64,000 nt of DNA from CAZELM01 sp964512995 (GCA_964512995.1 CAZELM010000015.1:25229-89228); one strand, 5' to 3'. Positions 51,332 through 63,400 are shown, numbered from the stretch's first letter. Numbers and translations: made by a program. The notes: a model not told the origin generated them from the sequence alone.

Positions 51332-53480
51332 CTATTTCGTAATCGTCGATTCCAGCAGTTCTTTCAGCGCCTTTATTTCGGTTTCCAGGCGGAGAATTTT
51401 CTCGTCTTGTTGTTTCAACGCCTCTACCAATAACGCTGTGATGTTATCGTAAGCGACTGCTTTATATCCATTTTCATCCGTCTTGACCAGCTCGGGAATG
51501 ATCTGTTCGACATCCTGCGCAATAAATCCAAGGTGAACGCCTTCTGAAAATCCCATTTCAGGGTATTTCTCACCATTCCATTCGAATGTAATCCCTTTCA
51601 GGAGCCTGACTTTATCGAGGGCATCTGTAATCGGAAGAATGTTTTTCTTCCATCGCCGGTCAGAACCCTGCCAGCCTCCGGTAGAATATGCAGTTCCGGC
51701 TACATACAACCGATATGTCGGATTGATGGCACCGAGACCAACATTCCCCGATGGATCGATAATCATGGCGTCATTGGTGATCCCGACGGAGTAATTGTTG
51801 GAAGTACCAAAAAAGAATGATGTGCCGCCACTGGTCTCAAGAAGGTAGATACCGGCTTTGGGTTTTGTCGGATTATCATTGCTGGTTGACCAGAAAACAC
51901 CGGGAGTATAGGCATTCCCCGTGTAATCCGTGACGATGTTAAGCCCGGCGTTGGTCAGGTATTGCCGGAAGACCGACTGTGTGGTGCTTTCTCCGGGTTC
52001 CAAAATCGATAACCGGGATGAAGGGGTAATGGTTCCGATTCCGACATTCCCAGCATTGAGAATCACCATTTTAGCGTTTGTATCCGGGTTGAACACTGTT
52101 CCTTCGGGATCCGTATTGACCGCCTGAGAGGAAAACCAGAATCCGCTGTTGTTCATTCTGAGAAGTGTGGGAGCTCCGCTGACGGCAGTCGATTTCTCAT
52201 AGCCTGGCGCTCCAACGATCGGTCGGACAAAATGTCCCAGCATGGACGCTGCTGATGAGTATTCCGAACCGAAGTACGTGTAGGGTTCGAATGCAATGGC
52301 ATTCCCTTGAGTAGCTCCTGCAAGGCTGAGTAATGAATTTGGTGAAGAGACACCGATACCGATTTTTCCGTCGTTTTTAATAGTCATGAAATCGGAAGCG
52401 TATTTTTTGAAAACAAGATCACCAACTCCCGTGTTACGCCGATCCCACAATAGTGACAGATTATTATTTGTTTTAGTATAATACAACCTTGCTTGATCCA
52501 ATCCATCCAGACCAAACAGGATCTCAGCCATGCTCGCGGTACCGGTGCTGTTCATGTCTAAAAAGATATCGGTATCATCACCATGAAGCGTAAACAAGCT
52601 GGTGGGAGTTGATGTGCCGATTCCAAGACAACTATTTGTCGGATTATAATAGACATCGGCACCCGCTGCATTACCCGCGTCATTGTAGATCAATTGGCGG
52701 TCGGATCCGGCAATGGGTCCGGGAATACCGGTGGGTCCCTGAACCCCCTGTGGTCCGGTCTGTCCTTGCAGGCCTTGTGGTCCCATCGGACCGGTGGGTC
52801 CCTGAACCCCCTGTGGTCCGGTCTGTCCTTGCAGGCCTTGTGGTNNNNNNNNNNNNNNNNNNNNNNNNNNNNNNNNNNNNNNNNNNNNNNNNNNNNNNNN
52901 NNNNNNNNNNNNNNNNNNNNNNNNNNNNNNNNNNNNNNNNNNNNCCCATCGGACCGGTGGGTCCCTGAACCCCCTGCGGTCCGGCAGCACCCGTTGGTCC
53001 GATTGGACCAATCAGGTTTGTCGGATCACCGACCCATTGGCCTGCCGAGTTGATAACTTCGCCATAACCAGAAATGACAACGGATTGTGGATGTATCACC
53101 TGGTCTAAGACATCTTCTGCCTGAAACGCTTGGCCGATGCCTGTAAATGCCTGCCTTGGCAACAACTCTTCATCGGAGACTTCAATCGATAGCCATAACG
53201 CGTTGGAGAAATTCAGATCCAAAGGATTCAATGCTCCAAGTGAAACTTGAAAAATGCCATTTTCCACAGTAACCGAGCCGTGTGTTTCGCTCCATAGCGC
53301 TGCTCCCCCGGTTTCAGAATCATAGACAGAAAATGTGAAGTCATAATTTCCGGTCAGCGGATTCCCCGATGCATCCAGAAGGTGTCCCTGGTAATTGATT
53401 AGGCGTGGTATCTCTGCGGAAAGATTACTCCAACCAATCATCCCGATTAACATAATGAACAAGATCGCACGATACTTCAT
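51332..53480 (-). CDS. Collagen-like surface protein with S74 chaperone end, interrupted by an assembly gap
   Basis: One gene split by a 100-N gap of arbitrary length, so the halves fall in different frames. The N-terminal part (53480 back to the gap) has a signal peptide (NLSA), the family domain (LINYQGHL, IHPQSVVI) and triplets. After the gap come more triplets in a 21-residue unit (GPQGLQGQTGPQGVQ), the shared module (LIYNDAGN, GIGTSTP), beta-rich sequence and an S74 chaperone (RRWKKNILPITDALDKV) with a final coiled coil. The true length is unknown. Transcription probably runs on into the gene at 49373. Confidence 0.88.
52845..52944. other. Assembly gap of 100 N inside a collagen repeat
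   Basis: Exactly 100 undetermined bases, a standard scaffold spacer. The flanks are near-identical repeat units, which explains why the assembler stopped. Confidence 0.98.
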
Positions 53481-53836
53481 TGGCCAACATCTCCTTATTT
53501 ATAATACGATTCACGATAATCCATTCAAAATAAAGATCAATTCATTTGAATGGCGTCTTCTCAATTGGCTGTCACACTTATCAGGATAAACGCCTATCCT
53601 GCCCTGCGCAAGAGATTTGACGAAATGAATACAATGGATTGGCGGACGCGGTTGATGGAAACACCACTGACAGCATCTGTAATGCAGTCACGCAGGTCAA
53701 AGGGATGTGTGCCGCCATCTGGTGTTCTGCTTGAAAAAACGGATTTTAATCACTATATTACGCTTATCACTCCATGTATACCGAATATTCACTTGGGGTA
53801 ACGAATAAGGCAATAAATCAACAGGAGAAAGATTTG
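53481..53836. other. Divergent intergenic region
   Basis: This 356-bp region lies between the collagen-like gene and the PPC-domain gene. An 83-codon frame at 53550-53801 has no SD and unusual composition and is probably not a gene. I see no clear promoter or repeat. Confidence 0.5.
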
Positions 53837-54268
53837 ATGAAAATACATGCGATTCGATTAAAACCCTACGATGATTTGAAAATGGAGCTTGATAAATTCA
53901 CTCGCAGCAATAAGCTGACATCTGGTTTCATCATCACATGTGTCGGGAGCCTTCTGGAAGCAACGATCCGGCTCGCTAATCAGAAAGTGAGCCGTAATCT
54001 CAAAGATAAATTTGAGATCGTTTCACTCGTCGGAACACTTTCGCAGGATGGGCTGCATCTTCATATCGCTTTATCGAACTCAGAAGGGAAAATGATTGGA
54101 GGGCACCTGGAAGAAGGATGTTTTATTTATACCACCGCTGAAATCGTTATCGGTGATTCCGACCAAATGAGATTCACTCGGGTTATCGACAACCAGACAG
54201 GGTATGACGAACTCGTGATTTCAGATATTCCCGATACCATACCTCCTAATAATCCATGGCTGGTCTAA
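53837..54268 (+). CDS. PPC/DUF296-domain protein
   Basis: A 143-residue protein made of one PPC domain: MKIHAIRLKPYDDLKMELDKF, then SGFIITCVGSLLEATIRLA, LHLHIALSNSEGKMIGGHL and the closing TAEIVIGD. These proteins form trimers. In plants the domain follows an AT-hook; bacterial stand-alone forms have no known role. I chose the ATG at 53837, with AGGAG about 10 nt upstream, over an earlier start at 53774. Confidence 0.87.
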   Translation: MKIHAIRLKPYDDLKMELDKFTRSNKLTSGFIITCVGSLLEATIRLANQKVSRNLKDKFEIVSLVGTLSQDGLHLHIALSNSEGKMIGGHLEEGCFIYTTAEIVIGDSDQMRFTRVIDNQTGYDELVISDIPDTIPPNNPWLV

Positions 54269-54314
54269 TGGGATATTCTGAAAAATTTTCCGATCCTGTC
54301 TACCCATTCCTGGA

Positions 54315-54911
54315 TCATTCGGGCGATTTGGTCGTGGGAGCGGTTTTCTGAGGCGATGTTGCACCGCACGGAACTGCATGCTTTTTGCGCGTATCGGTGC
54401 TCTTCAGAGAAAAAATGGACTTCCCTTCTTTATTTTTTGTTTCATAAGTCCACTCCAGCGTGTCATCCGTCGAAAATCGATAGACCGATTCCGTTACATT
54501 CCCATCTGCCGAGGGAATGCTCTTCAGATTCATCGTATTGGTGTCCTCAGACCATGTACCGGTAAATGGTACAATCTCTCCTTTGGAATTGAACTGGTAA
54601 TATCTGTAAATCTTGTCTGTCTTGTCCCACGTCATAAGGGATAACATCTCAACTTTCGAGTTATCATCCATCGTCAGGGTGTGCTTGAATTGGATAAATG
54701 TATTTCCCAATGCCCAATCGATTCTTCCATCAACGGCTGATTTTTTACCACCAATGATTTCCACCGATTTTGTCCAGACTCCGACAAATTTTCCCATAAT
54801 TAATGTTTCAGGGACGAGTGGACCACCCATAAAAGGTGGATTTTGTGCCACCGCAGCATGCAAGCTCAAACATAAATAAAATCCAAGAATGATCAGCCTG
54901 TACCATTTCAT
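54315..54911 (-). CDS. Exported DUF1579-like protein
   Basis: A 198-residue protein with a signal peptide (residues 1-22, ending AVAQ). The body (GKFVGVWTKSVEIIGGKKSAVDGRIDWALGNTFIQF, then WDKTDKIYRYYQFNSKGE and FTGTWSEDTNTM) is a beta-rich fold matching DUF1579-type proteins of unknown function. I chose the ATG at 54911 because AAAGGA stands 8 nt before it. It converges on the PPC gene, 46 nt away, and is divergent from the collagen-like gene at 55222. Confidence 0.7.
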   Translation of the reverse strand: MKWYRLIILGFYLCLSLHAAVAQNPPFMGGPLVPETLIMGKFVGVWTKSVEIIGGKKSAVDGRIDWALGNTFIQFKHTLTMDDNSKVEMLSLMTWDKTDKIYRYYQFNSKGEIVPFTGTWSEDTNTMNLKSIPSADGNVTESVYRFSTDDTLEWTYETKNKEGKSIFSLKSTDTRKKHAVPCGATSPQKTAPTTKSPE

Positions 54912-55221
54912 ATGATCGATCCTTTCTGAATGAAATTGAAAATGCAAGCGAAACCCTTCGATTCTATTATAAATTAAAACGATATCATAGTTATGTCAAT
55001 GAGAGAATACTGAATGGGCACAGATTACCAGAGGAAGCAGGGAACGGCGATGAATTCTGAATATTCGATCCCTGTATCGATCTGTTCACTGTTTGGGTAA
55101 ATGTGGCGAAGCGGTTTCTTTGTAATTTCAGATAGATTCATTTTCAATTTCAATGCAAAGAATTTTCAGATATAATCTCTTCTTGAGAAAATCATAACAA
55201 ACAACCGAAGGAGGAATTCAA
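54912..55221. other. Divergent intergenic region with promoter signals
   Basis: This 310-bp region holds a plus-strand -10 (TATAAT, 55171-55176) for the collagen-like gene and, on the minus strand, TATAAT (54966-54971) for the DUF1579-like gene. A perfect minus-strand TTGACA (54994-54999) lies 22 nt away, too far for a standard promoter. Nothing else stands out. Confidence 0.5.
55148..55176 (+). promoter_or_regulatory. Promoter candidate of the collagen-like gene at 55222
   Basis: A perfect TATAAT (55171-55176) stands 17 nt after TTTCAA (55148-55153), a weak -35. The GTG start is 45 nt after the -10. Confidence 0.5.
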
Positions 55222-56761
55222 GTGAACCGCATCAACCAGTTTATTTTTTTATCGATCATTGTTCTAAGCGTGAGTGTTTCTGCAGATATCCCGCATTATC
55301 TGAGTTATCAGGGGACTCTCATGGACGAGAACGGAAATCCATTGAATGGAACCTATCCCTTTGGATTCCGGATTTGCGACCAGGAGATCGCAGGCAATGT
55401 TCTCTGGTCAGAAACTCACGACAATATTCAGGTCGAAGACGGCATCTTCAATGTGACATTGGGATCTGTCGAATCGATTGATTTTACGATGACCGGCAGT
55501 TTGTGGCTTGAACTGATCATCAATGGCGAAGTCCTATCCCCAAGACAATTGCTCCACAGTGTGGCTCAGGCATTGAACGCAGAAGATGTCTATGACCATG
55601 TGATCCATCCGAGAAGTATTTCAATTTCTGGATTTGGTGAAGTTGTAACCGAATCCGGAGAGTGGGTGGGATCACCAACGGGTCTCATCGGTCCGCAAGG
55701 CGAACAAGGCATCCCCGGTCCCACAGGTCCTCAGGGAGTTCAGGGTCCCACGGGTCCAATGGGTCCCCAGGGGGAACAGGGAATCCNNNNNNNNNNNNNN
55801 NNNNNNNNNNNNNNNNNNNNNNNNNNNNNNNNNNNNNNNNNNNNNNNNNNNNNNNNNNNNNNNNNNNNNNNNNNNNNNNNNNNNNNCGGGTCCAATGGGT
55901 CCCCAGGGGGAACAGGGAATCCAGGGAGTCCAGGGCATTGCCGGTCCCACGGGTCCCCAGGGAGTTCAGGGCTCCACGGGTCCAATGGGTCCCCAGGGGG
56001 AACAGGGAATCCAGGGAGTCCAGGGCATTGCCGGTCCCACGGGTCCCCAGGGAGTTCAGGGCTCCACGGGTCCAATGGGTCCCCAGGGGGAACAGGGAAT
56101 CCAGGGAGTCCAGGGTGTTACCGGTCCCACAGGTCCCCAGGGTCCTGTCGGTCCGCAAGGTGTTCAGGGTATTCAGGGCCCTGTCGGCCCGCAAGGAGAA
56201 ACGGGTCCCATCGCTGGTGTTAATGGGCAGTTCGTTTACAACTCCAATGGAACAGCCGCCGGCGCTTCTGTTTATTACAACGAATCCAATGGTCGAGTCG
56301 GAATCGGGACAGCCGATCCGGCAACGATGCTGGATGTCAATGGCGGCATGAAAGCCAACACGCTGGATATCGGCTATGGACACTTTGAAACGTATCGCTT
56401 CAACTATACCGGAACATTGACTGCCAACACTTGGACGACATTGATCCAGGGTGGTGACATCCCGACCGGCGTATATATCATGAAAGCCTATTTTGCGACC
56501 TATAATGCCGGAGGTCAGTCCTATTTCGAGTCTTACAGCGGGTTATTTTCCTATTTTGCCGGTAATACGAACAGCACTGTCGATGATGGCATATCGACCC
56601 ATCGGTCCGGACATGCACCCAACGCCGAAACGATCCAATTTCGGTACCATCGGAGACTGGACGCACAAGGGGGCGGTGGCGGTGGTCAATTCCAGTTCCT
56701 GAGCAACTTCTCCTGGAACGGTACTCAGACCGCAACATTTACATTTATGAGAATTTTGTGA
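55222..56761 (+). CDS. Collagen-like surface protein with beta-rich head, interrupted by an assembly gap
   Basis: One gene whose halves fall in frames 1 and 2 because of the 100-N gap. The start is GTG with GGAGG 9 nt upstream. A signal peptide (about residues 1-21, ending VSA) precedes the family domain (YLSYQGTL, IHPRSISI) and triplets. After the gap, a 30-residue unit with GPQGVQGSTGPMGPQ recurs, then the shared module (FVYNSNGTAAGASVYY, GIGTADPATMLDV) and a C-terminal head of about 135 residues (DIGYGHFETYRFNYTG to FTFMRIL) of unknown fold, with no S74 domain. The next collagen-like gene starts 126 nt downstream. Confidence 0.87.
55787..55886. other. Assembly gap of 100 N inside a collagen repeat
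   Basis: Exactly 100 undetermined bases, flanked by 90-bp repeat units. The frame changes across it, so the true gap length is not 100. Confidence 0.98.
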
Positions 56762-56887
56762 TCGACAAACAGGATAATCGATTCCCTTGAGTTGAGGCAC
56801 GGCATGTTCGTTGCAGACGACTTAAACGGAGTCACATCAAAAAAAATGAATTCAAGTGAATTTCACTGTTTAAAGGGAGGATTTATT

Positions 56888-58731
56888 TTGAAACGGATTA
56901 CAGGAATAGTAATCATGGGAATGATTTTTGCTTTCATGCAATCTCTAAACGCAGAAATCCCACACCAGATCAGTTATCAGGGTCATCTGAACGATGGAGA
57001 TGGAAATCCACTGACTGGCACGTATGATTTCACATTCAGCATTTTTGATCTGGATGCTGAAGGATCGATGCTGTGGACGGAAACACAGGAAAATATTCCA
57101 GCGGATGCGGGTGTCTTCAATGTCAAACTCGGAGCCATCAATCCGATTGAAATCACCTTTGATGGTACATTCTGGCTGGAAATCACAGTCAATGGAGAAA
57201 CATTGATTCCCCGTCAGATGCTGACGAGTATTGCGCAGGCGATCAATGCCGAAGATGTCTACGCCAATGACATCCATCCCCGGAGTGTGAGTGTTCAGGG
57301 ATATGGTGAAGTGATCTCCCCAATCGGAGAATGGCGGGGTCTTCCTTCCGGATTGACGGGTCCCACGGGTCCGATCGGTCCGCAAGGCGAGCCGGGCATT
57401 CAGGGTGAACAAGGCGTACAGGGTCCCACGGGTCCGATCGGTCCGCAAGGCGAGTCAGGCATTCAGGGTGAACAAGGCGTACAGGGTCCCACGGGTCCGA
57501 TCGGTCCGCAAGGTGAGCCGGGCATTCAGGGTGAANNNNNNNNNNNNNNNNNNNNNNNNNNNNNNNNNNNNNNNNNNNNNNNNNNNNNNNNNNNNNNNNN
57601 NNNNNNNNNNNNNNNNNNNNNNNNNNNNNNNNNNNACAGGGTCCCACGGGTCCGATCGGTCCGCAAGGTGAGCCGGGCATTCAGGGTGAACAAGGCGCAC
57701 AGGGTCCCACGGGTCCGATCGGTCCGCAAGGTGAGCCGGGCATTCAGGGTGAACAAGGCGCACAGGGTCCCACGGGTCCAATCGGTCCGCAAGGCGAGCC
57801 GGGCATTCAGGGTGAACAAGGCGCACAGGGTCCCATCGGTCCGATCGGTCCCCAGGGCATTCAAGGCATCCAGGGAGCCACTGGCCCGGTCGGTCCCCAG
57901 GGACCCACCGGTCCGATTGCTGGAAACAATACACAGGTCATTTACAATGACAACGGAAATGCCGGTGGATCAAATGTCTATTATGATAATGTCACCGGCA
58001 ACCTGGGAGTCGATGCGGTATCGCCATCCACGCGGTTGACAGTCAGAGAAACCGGCACGGACAATCAGTATAAAGATGTTCTGACTCTGTGGACGGATAA
58101 CGGAGGGATCGATTCGGGTCCAGGTATTTATTTTAAAAATACCGGAGCCAAATCCATCGCTCGTATCAAAGCACTCGATGCCGGCACATGTGACGGGAAC
58201 CTGGTCATCGAGACATCTCAGGGCGGGGCATGCCCTGGCGATGAAAATACTACAGAAGTAATGAGAGTCACCAGCACGGGCAATGTCGGCATCGGCACAA
58301 CGACTCCAGCAGCAAAACTGGACGTCGCCGGCAATATCAAGACATCCGGAGTGGTCCAGGGGGCAATGAGTTCCTGGACAACCGGTGTGGTTGATCCGCC
58401 GGACATCACGACAACCTACGCTCCCATCATTTCATTGCCATTTACATTGACCAAACCCGCGACGATTCAGGCATGTTACAGCCTGACATGCACTTTCAGA
58501 GGAAATCGTACATGGATCGGCATCCATCTCGATGGAGGTGCACAAAATGAAACGGGTTGGCATGAAAACGACCTCAATATCGGTGCGTTCTCGGTAACCC
58601 CCTGCGCCACATGGATAAATGTCCCGGCAGGGTCTCATACGATTACGATTCAAGCCAATCACAATCAAACCGGTACAACAAACTGCTGGCGGGCTAAACT
58701 GGATGTGAATGCATTCTATCTGACCGAGTGA
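56888..58731 (+). CDS. Collagen-like surface protein with beta-rich head, interrupted by an assembly gap
   Basis: One gene across a 100-N gap. I chose TTG at 56888: GGGAGG stands 7 nt before it and it opens a proper signal peptide (about residues 1-22, ending LNA); an ATG at 56792 would add 32 residues before it. The family domain (QISYQGHL, IHPRSVSV) is followed by triplets in a 21-residue unit with GPTGPIGPQGEPGIQ, the shared module (VIYNDNGNAGG, NLGVDAVSP), then GIGTTTPAAKLDV and a Cys-containing beta-rich head (SSWTTGVVDPPDITTTY to VNAFYLTE). After the gap the collagen frame is continuous with the head. Confidence 0.87.
57536..57635. other. Assembly gap of 100 N inside a collagen repeat
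   Basis: Exactly 100 undetermined bases between 63-bp repeat units. The reading frame changes across it. Confidence 0.98.
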
Positions 58732-58750
58732 TCTATTCCGGCTGATCATG

Positions 58751-58793
58751 ACACCATCCTCATTCCGGATCAGTCTGAGGATGGTGTTTTTTT
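58751..58793 (+). terminator. Rho-independent terminator of the collagen-like cluster
   Basis: A perfect 12-bp stem ACACCATCCTCA/TGAGGATGGTGT (58751-58762, 58776-58787) with a 13-nt loop, followed by TTTTTT. It lies 20 nt after the last collagen-like gene. Confidence 0.95.
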
Positions 58794-59003
58794 ATATTCT
58801 CAATAAACTCGCGAAGAAGTGAGAACGTTGAATGTTCAGTTTTTATATGAGTCCGTGCTTTGGGACCTCATTCCCAACTCCATGAATGGGGAAGGACATA
58901 TGTGCGGATAACCTGATGTTACACCTCGTTCCTCACTTCTCTCTACTCTATCCTTCAGCATGGCCGGGGATGTGAGATAGTGTCAGAAACCTCTCCACCG
59001 CTG

Positions 59004-60344
59004 TCACATCATTCCATACCGTTCCCAGACATATCGCGAGAGTTTTCGAGCTTCCGATGTGATCGCCGTTTCATCCAGAGTCAGCAGTTTTCGGTTCCGC
59101 ATCAGCCATTCCCCATTGACCATCGTTCCGGTAATCATATCCGCTTCAAATCCGAACAAGATATGCCATGGCAGATTTCCCGTCGTTACTTCCGTAAACG
59201 GATGATAATCCACAATCATCAGATCCGCACACGCGCCGGGTGATATCTCTCCCAATCGGGCGTCCGGCCAGAAAACCCGAGCCAGGGACGCATTGTTCTC
59301 CACCGCCATCTTCATGATGTCATACCCATGCCCCCGCCGGGGATCTCCGGAATGTGCCTTATGGATCAGATAAGCGGTCTTCCACTCCGCCCACATATTA
59401 TTGCTGAATCCGTCATTCCCCATGCAGACGTTGATCCCTCCCCGGAGCATCGATTCCACCGGAGCGGTTCCTACGGCATTGTTCATGTTGGATCGCGGCT
59501 GATGCGTTACCCATGTCCGAGTGTCCCGAATCACTTCCATCTCCCAGGGATCCACATGCACACAATGGGCGAGGATACTTTGCGGACCCAGTATTCCTGC
59601 ATCACGAAGCCGAAAAATGACCCGCTTCCCGCTCTTTTTCATGCTGTCTTCCTGATCGGCGATACCTTCAGCGGCATGGATATGGAATCCGCTTCCGCAC
59701 CGCTCTGCTTCTTCTGCACAGTGTTTCAGTGTGTCATCTGATAGTGTCAGGGAGGCATGGAGACCGAACGAGGCAGACAACAGGGAGTGTGGATCGTATT
59801 TCGTGCGATTGAGAAAACGGACATTCTCCTGAATCCCAGCCATCGCTTCATCCCGGCCGTTCCGATCCGTGACCTCATAACATAAACAGATTCGGAGACC
59901 TGATATCACAGCGGTCTCGGCGATCCAATCCAGGCACCCCGATATGCAGGAGGGACTGGCATGGTGATCGATCAGCGTCGTTGTTCCATGCCGGATGGCA
60001 TCGATCAGGCAAACCAGAGCGCTGTATCGGACATCCTCCGGGAGAAGCGCTCGGTCCAGTTTCCACCATAGTTTTTGTAAAATTTCCGGGAAATCCCTGG
60101 GGGATTCGCCTGCAATAGCCATCCCTCTCGCGAATGCTCCATAAAAATGCGTATGTGCGCAGATGTTCCCCGGCATGATCCATTGATGACCGGCATCAAT
60201 AACTTCTTCAGCGGGGTACTGCAACTGAAGAGCGTGGGAACTCCCGACATCTGTGATCCGGCCGTTTTGAATCCGTAACGCACCATGCTCATGGATCACC
60301 GGTTCAGCTCCAAACGTAACAATCCTTCCATTAATCAACAACAT
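59004..60344 (-). CDS. ssnA: SsnA-type amidohydrolase
   Basis: A 446-residue amidohydrolase of the SsnA/chlorohydrolase type, which removes an amino or halogen group from a purine-like ring. HTHFYGAFARGM gives two metal-binding His, HIHAAEG a third, HCVHVD a fourth, and MGNDGFSNNM the Asp. I chose the ATG at 60344 (AGGAGAGG upstream); an earlier start would run into the ygfK gene. It follows ygfK by 82 nt on the same strand. In other genomes this pair belongs to the purine catabolism and selenium-dependent molybdenum hydroxylase set; the rest of that set may lie outside the window. Confidence 0.9.
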   Translation of the reverse strand: MLLINGRIVTFGAEPVIHEHGALRIQNGRITDVGSSHALQLQYPAEEVIDAGHQWIMPGNICAHTHFYGAFARGMAIAGESPRDFPEILQKLWWKLDRALLPEDVRYSALVCLIDAIRHGTTTLIDHHASPSCISGCLDWIAETAVISGLRICLCYEVTDRNGRDEAMAGIQENVRFLNRTKYDPHSLLSASFGLHASLTLSDDTLKHCAEEAERCGSGFHIHAAEGIADQEDSMKKSGKRVIFRLRDAGILGPQSILAHCVHVDPWEMEVIRDTRTWVTHQPRSNMNNAVGTAPVESMLRGGINVCMGNDGFSNNMWAEWKTAYLIHKAHSGDPRRGHGYDIMKMAVENNASLARVFWPDARLGEISPGACADLMIVDYHPFTEVTTGNLPWHILFGFEADMITGTMVNGEWLMRNRKLLTLDETAITSEARKLSRYVWERYGMM

Positions 60345-60426
60345 GAACACCTCTCCTATAATAGAACTCAGAAGCCACTTCGTTTTCTTGCTAGAATTGT
60401 CCGATCTGCCAGTGTAAATTTCTTTT

Positions 60427-63400
60427 TCACAGCCTGGATTGCCAGACAAGGAAGGGCAGCTCCTTCCGGGCTCCCTGATAGATCACCATCATCTCGAACG
60501 CACCTTTCAATGAAAAATACCCTTCGAAATGGTTTTTCAATGCCATGTGGCGGATCTCCCCTTCCACTGTCATATCGATGGTCAGGCAATCATCGGAGTA
60601 TGTCATCCCATCTGCCTTGATGATCAATTGTGATTCTTTCCCGTTCTCCCGCTGAAGAATCGTGTCGCCATCGATAAAAAAAGCATGATCCTGTTCCCGG
60701 AAGAAGCCATCGCGTGTGAGAAACAATCGGGGTTTGTCCAGATAGGGTCTGCCCTCATGTACACAAAACGTCTGGCAATTGCCGCACGCATTGCAGAAGT
60801 CATCGATATGGATGATCTGTCTCTCCTGAGTGACCTGGAATATCTCGTTGCCAGTGTGTTCCATGTGGCCGTTCCGGATGGCGATGATCGGTAATGTCAG
60901 CGATATCGGATGAATATGGCAGGAATAATTCGCACGATTGGGGCATACTTCCACGCATTTGTCACAGATCGTCGAACACTGCACACATCGTCTGGATTCC
61001 GCGATCGCAGCATCCAGAGAAAGGGTTTGTTCGATCAGGTCAAAATTCTGCCGCTGATCGATCGGCCGCATCGTGGGAGATTGCTGATATTCTTTGCGCG
61101 CCCGAATCCGTTTCAGATCGAGGATATCCTGATTCGTCAGCGTGGGTTTTGGAATATTCCGTCGCTTGAAACCGACCCCGAATCGTTCGCAGATTGCTTC
61201 AGCCGCACGCATGCCATCCGCGCAGGCCTGAATGATGATCGCAGGTCCCCGGGTTGCATCTCCTCCGGCATAGATGCATTGGTGCATGGTTTCTCCGGTC
61301 TTCGCATTCACCAGGATCGCGCCGCTTCGGTCCTGCATGATACTGCTCCCCTGAAAAAAAACAGGATCTGGTTTCTGCCCGATCGCGACAATGATGGTAT
61401 CTGCCTCCAGCGTAAATTCACTTCCTTCGATCCGGATGGGAGTCTTGCGGCCATCCGTTCCCGGCTCGCTCAGTCTGTTTCGGCTGCAGACAATCGATGT
61501 CACCCGGCCATTCGTCAGGAGAATCTGTTCAGGAGCGACCAGTTCCATGAGATCATTGCCTTCCAGTAACAAATCGGCAATCTCCTCTGGTTCCGCAGGC
61601 ATTTCCTGCCGGGATCTGCGGTACAGGACCGTCACGGGTTTTCCGGTCAGCCGTTGAGCGGTCCGGGCGGCATCCATCGCCGTGTTTCCCCCTCCGATCA
61701 CAAAGATGCGGGAACCAAGTTCCGGTGGCGTACCGTAAGCGGTTTGTTCCAGGAGCGTCAATGCCGGAATGACGCCAGATCCGGTATCTCCTGGGATGTT
61801 CAATCGTGCATCCTGTGAAAAGCCGCATCCGATAAACACCGCCTCATAACCGTTTTGAAGCAGTTCTTCCGGCTGGCAACAAATGGGATGATTGGTTTCA
61901 ATCTGAACGCCCATATTTATAATCCGGTCGATATCCTTCTGTACGACGTCTGTGGGGAGACGGAATGCCGGAGCGATGGCCAGCATGCCTCCCGGCTGGT
62001 CTTTGGCTTCAAATATCGTGCATTGGCATCCATTGAGAGTCAGGAAATACGCAGCAGACAGCCCAGCGGGTCCTGCTCCGATAATCGCCACGCGATGTCT
62101 ATTTTTCGGATAATCCGGAATTTTCGATCTGCCATGTTCGGCTGCAAACCGTTTCAGCATCCGGATGGCAACCGGCTGATCATAATTGTTCCGTGTGCAT
62201 CGGTTCTGGCACAGGTGTGTACAGACATAACCAGTCACTCCCGGCAGCGGGTTTCTCGATAAAATGGTTTCCATTGCATCATCAAACGCCTGATGGGTAA
62301 TATGCCAGGCATATTCGGGAATATCCTGTTTTACCGCACATTGTTCCACGCATGGTGCAGTGATGCAGTCGAACAATTCCAGTCCGGTCGGGACTTTGGG
62401 TAATTCAGACAGGTGAAAGGCTTTCTGATACCGTGGCTCTCGCAGCGATTCCGCTGCCAGGTTTTCAAGAGTCTGCATTTTATTCGTTGAGAATGCGATC
62501 AGATCACTCGCTCCAGCCCGTTGCATGGCAGCTTCAAGATTTTCCAGATACTGGTTGAGCCGGCAATAGCCTCCCGGTTTCAGGAGGTCGGACGCGACGG
62601 TTACCGGCCACGCTCCGGAAGCAATGATATCCGCAGTATTCCATGCATCCGCTCCCGCAGAAAATGACACATTGAGATCACCATCACAGTCTGTCAGCAA
62701 TCGATGATATAAGTTGATCGTAACAGGGAACAGCGCACGGCCGGACATGTACATCTCTTCTCCCGGTAATGCATTCCGATGGTTTCGGACAGCCAGTGTA
62801 TTGCTTAATTTCACCCCGAACCGGACACCCTGTTCCGCTGCTGTTTCTTTCAGGGAGCGGATCAGGGTCATTGCGCGGGAATAGTGCAGATCTTTCTGAA
62901 ATACGGATTCCGGAATGCAGACATCCGTATACCCCAGTTTCCCATGGAGGATTTCCAGGACGCGTTCACGACCCAGAAGCGTTGGATTCAATTTGATTGT
63001 TGTATGGAGCCCTCTGTCCATGATCAGATATTGGGCGATCTTCTGGATTTCGTCCGGTGGACATCCATGCATGGTGGAGAGGGTTACGTTGTTGCTGATC
63101 CGAACCGGAACCTCGATATCCGAAAATTGCGGAAAAGAAGCGATAAGAATCTGACGGATCGAATCGATTTCTTCCTCGGCATTTTCCAGTGTGCGCATGA
63201 ATCGGAGCATCGCCGGTTGCTGAATTCCTTCGAGGTTGTATCCGACACTCATATTGAAAATGGTCCCGACAGGTCCAGCAGTATCAAAATGCAAGAACCT
63301 GTGAAGAATATGGATGATCACCCAGGCATGGATATACTCCCGGAGGGATTGTTCCAGTTTCAGTTCCTGAGACCATTCCACATTGTACCCTTCATCGGCC

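Noticed and set aside
53550..53801. Possible 83-codon gene in the divergent region
   Set aside because: No SD, no recognisable domain, atypical composition; the real gene starts at 53837.
51332..58731. Collagen-like genes as frameshifted pseudogenes
   Set aside because: The frame changes coincide exactly with 100-N gaps of arbitrary size; both halves are intact.
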